Shown here: piece by piece, positions 4,855 to 6,825 of the stretch
How positions within the stretch are numbered: the stretch's first letter is position 1
Layout: every line of letters starts with the position of its first letter
Origin: Spirochaetales bacterium
Lineage (GTDB): Bacteria > Spirochaetota > Spirochaetia > B11-G9
Reading direction: 5' to 3'
DNA length: 6,825 nt
NCBI GenBank assembly: GCA_027077185.1
Contig: JALTGJ010000433.1
Span: 1-6,825 of the forward strand
Program-made: the position numbers and the translations under genes
Notes under the pieces: generated by a model
Told to the model about the DNA's origin: nothing
The model's input: the letters and a program-made list of their open reading frames with translations, nothing else
Database searches by the model: none

Positions 4855-6825
4855 CTAACACTCACTATGCCCGCAGGAATGACACTTTTTACATCCTTCA
4901 ATAAACATAAATGTTGCATTCCCGCAAATGGGACAAAGATCGGCTACCGGCTCAGAAAAAGACAACGGAAGCTGCTGAGCGGCAAGTTCATCTTCTTCAT
5001 CCGGTAGCACAGGATAAGTATCTCCATTGGTCTTACCTATATGCTCTTCCAGAACCTGAGCTACCGCATCAGGAAGACTCATAACTCTGTTTTTCCCAAA
5101 ACCATGATGTCTGCCTGAACCAATAGAACGAAGCTGGCCAATTACACTGGCAACACGTTCTACCGGAGAGAGAGGGCTGGGCATTCGCAGAATAAGACTA
5201 ATTAGCCGACCAAGACCTTCCGCATCGGCTGCGACATCAGAACCAACCTTTGCAACATTAATAAATACTTCAAAGGGTTCTTCTATTGCTCCCTTCCCTG
5301 CATTTACCGTAATATATGCAGTTCCAATAGGCGTATGCTTTCTGTAGGTAGTTCCAAAGAGAACTGTGGGTCGAACACGGGGTTTAATATCCATAACAGG
5401 TTTTACAGGATCTGCAGGTTTATCTCCATCATCTTTTTTAGCATAGAGCACCTGCTCATCTCTGGAACCATCTCTGTATATTGTACCACCCTTACAGCCC
5501 GTATCATACATTAGCTGATACAAGTCTTTAGTTTGGCTGACTGTATAGTGATTGGGCGTATTACTTGTTTTTGAAATACTGGAATCAACCCATTTCTGGA
5601 TAGCAGCCTGAACCTTTACATGATCTTCCGGTGAAAGATCCATTGCTGTTACAAAATAATCGGGTAGCTTTGCATCTCCTGCTGTTTTTTTCCATTCATC
5701 ATAAACAGGAACCCTTTCTGTATGTGAACCCATGCGGCCCTTTCTTTCCCACTCCCAGAAATAATACGGCTCTATTCCAGTCGAAGTTCCAACCATTGTA
5801 CCTGTAGTACCAGTAGGAGCCTGAGTTAAAAGAGTAACATTTCTAATACCTTTTTCTTTAATTCTATCTCTAACATTTTTCGGCATATTTTTCATAAAAC
5901 CGCTCTTAAGGTATTTATCAGCATCAAACATTGGAAAAGCTCCCTTCTCCTCTGCATAATCACTGCTGGCAAGATAGGACTCCACTGCAATAAATTTAAA
6001 AAGTTTATCTATAAATTTCTCAGAGTCTTCGCTCCCATAACGAATTTTCAATCCAATCATCATCTCTGCAAGACCCATAGTACCAAGGCCAATACGCCGT
6101 TCCGACATTTGCTGATCTTTGTTAACTTCAAAGAAGTAGGGAGTTGCATTAATTATGTTATCCAGAAACCTTACAGCATAGCGAACAGCTTTACTTAAGG
6201 AATCCCATTCAACCTTTCCATTTTCTACAAAACGGGAAAGATTAAGAGCCCCCAAATTACATACACCCCAGGGAGGAAGCCCCTGCTCCCCGCATGGGTT
6301 GGTACATTGAATTGTAGAATAGTAATAGGAGTTACTCATCTTATTGTATCTGTCAACAAAGAAAATACCCGGTTCTGCACTTGACCAGGCACTCTCTATT
6401 ATAGAATCCCAAATTTCTCTGGCTTTTACAGTCTTATATGTAATTACAGGTTTACCAGCCTTCTTCCAGGCATTTAGATCACCCTTCCACAATTTATCAT
6501 AATCAGGATCATTGGTATCAGGAAAAACAAGGTCCCAATCACTGTTTTCTTTAACTGCTTCCATAAAAGCATCACTTATTGCAACAGAAATATTGGCGTT
6601 GGTTATCTGCCCCATTTCTCTTTTACTACTAATAAAATTCATAATATCAGGATGGGAATCATTTAAAATCAGCATTAAGGCACCCCTGCGGCTGCCACCT
6701 TGCTCAATAAGACCAGTTACATAGCTGTAGAGAGCCCCCCAGGAGACAGATCCGCTGGATCGGCCGTTTACACCTTTAACATAGGCATGATGAGGTCTTA
6801 AGGAAGACAAATTTATACCAACTCC
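4855..6825 (-). CDS. nrdJ: Class II (adenosylcobalamin-dependent) ribonucleotide reductase, C-terminal part
   Basis: Reduces ribonucleotides to deoxyribonucleotides using a radical made from adenosylcobalamin, without oxygen and without a second subunit. The gene runs off the right edge. The frame is open to base 6825 (Gly-Val-Gly-Ile-Asn), so the in-frame TTG at 6810 is not the start. Counting from 6825, 656 codons are visible; the N-terminal part with the first redox cysteine and any ATP cone is missing. Asn176-Pro-Cys178-Gly-Glu180 is the active site, with Cys178 (codon 6294-6292) as thiyl radical. Cys189, eleven residues on, is the second member of the redox pair. Pro-Thr-Gly-Thr-Thr-Gly (337-342) lies in the phosphate-binding region, and GCKGGTIYRDGSR (444-456) is typical. 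A TSCPD domain (about 485-595) and a C-terminal zinc ribbon (Cys631, 634, 645, 648, 651, 656) follow. The ribbon is thought to pass electrons to the active site. DUF3800 follows in the same transcript. Confidence 0.96.
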   Translation of the reverse strand, partial: GVGINLSSLRPHHAYVKGVNGRSSGSVSWGALYSYVTGLIEQGGSRRGALMLILNDSHPDIMNFISSKREMGQITNANISVAISDAFMEAVKENSDWDLVFPDTNDPDYDKLWKGDLNAWKKAGKPVITYKTVKAREIWDSIIESAWSSAEPGIFFVDRYNKMSNSYYYSTIQCTNPCGEQGLPPWGVCNLGALNLSRFVENGKVEWDSLSKAVRYAVRFLDNIINATPYFFEVNKDQQMSERRIGLGTMGLAEMMIGLKIRYGSEDSEKFIDKLFKFIAVESYLASSDYAEEKGAFPMFDADKYLKSGFMKNMPKNVRDRIKEKGIRNVTLLTQAPTGTTGTMVGTSTGIEPYYFWEWERKGRMGSHTERVPVYDEWKKTAGDAKLPDYFVTAMDLSPEDHVKVQAAIQKWVDSSISKTSNTPNHYTVSQTKDLYQLMYDTGCKGGTIYRDGSRDEQVLYAKKDDGDKPADPVKPVMDIKPRVRPTVLFGTTYRKHTPIGTAYITVNAGKGAIEEPFEVFINVAKVGSDVAADAEGLGRLISLILRMPSPLSPVERVASVIGQLRSIGSGRHHGFGKNRVMSLPDAVAQVLEEHIGKTNGDTYPVLPDEEDELAAQQLPLSFSEPVADLCPICGNATFMFIEGCKKCHSCGHSEC

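Noticed and set aside
6512..6724. 70-codon plus-strand frame inside nrdJ
   Set aside because: Antisense shadow of the conserved reductase coding sequence. The same holds for the short plus-strand frame at 4801-5007.
6808..6810. TTG as the start codon of the ribonucleotide reductase gene
   Set aside because: The frame stays open to the window edge and reads Gly-Val-Gly-Ile-Asn-Leu, which belongs to the conserved enzyme core. The protein clearly begins beyond 6825.

Overview
The window is AT-rich (roughly 35-40% G+C by eye) and looks like ordinary bacterial chromosome. Several features fit a spirochaete of the Spirochaeta/Treponema type: a secreted solute-binding protein with a mature N-terminus of the Ala-Gly-Gly-Lys-Thr-Glu-Ala kind, a TRAP-type uptake system, and a class II (B12-dependent) ribonucleotide reductase. 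This lineage call is an inference from protein flavour; no rRNA or marker gene is present.

Left part (1-2135, mainly minus strand). An 81-base plus-strand reading frame at the left edge may be the tail of a transposase. A long hairpin terminator follows. On the minus strand are a TRAP transporter solute-binding protein (160-1191) and, upstream of it, an IclR-family regulator (1229-1978), very likely in one transcript. The regulator has a near-consensus sigma-70 promoter (TTGACA, 18 bases, TATAAT). Two tandem GTTC-N8-GAAC palindromes lie directly behind the -10 box and reach into its Shine-Dalgarno sequence, a clear layout for autorepression. No DctQ/DctM membrane subunits are present on either side.

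Middle part (2136-3943, plus strand). A compact lipoate operon: lipB (octanoyltransferase) overlaps lipA (lipoyl synthase) by 11 bases. It is followed 19 bases later by a 79-residue CxxC thioredoxin/glutaredoxin-fold protein. LipB attaches octanoate to lipoyl domains, LipA inserts the two sulfurs, and the small CxxC protein may supply reducing power or act in thiol repair; that last role is inference.

Convergent gap (3944-4075). This 132-base gap holds the most unusual signal: a sigma-70-like promoter (TTGACG, 17 bases, TATATT), then a two-tier stem-loop with G-U pairs that favour the plus-strand RNA, then a T-run. It could be a compact small-RNA gene, or the terminator of the lip operon.

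Right part (4076-6825, minus strand). The C-terminal 656 codons of a class II ribonucleotide reductase (nrdJ) run in from the right edge. A DUF3800 protein starts 11 bases after its stop and is probably co-transcribed. DUF3800 is uncharacterised biochemically, with a pattern of conserved acidic residues. Its 3' end overlaps the T-run of the candidate RNA on the opposite strand.
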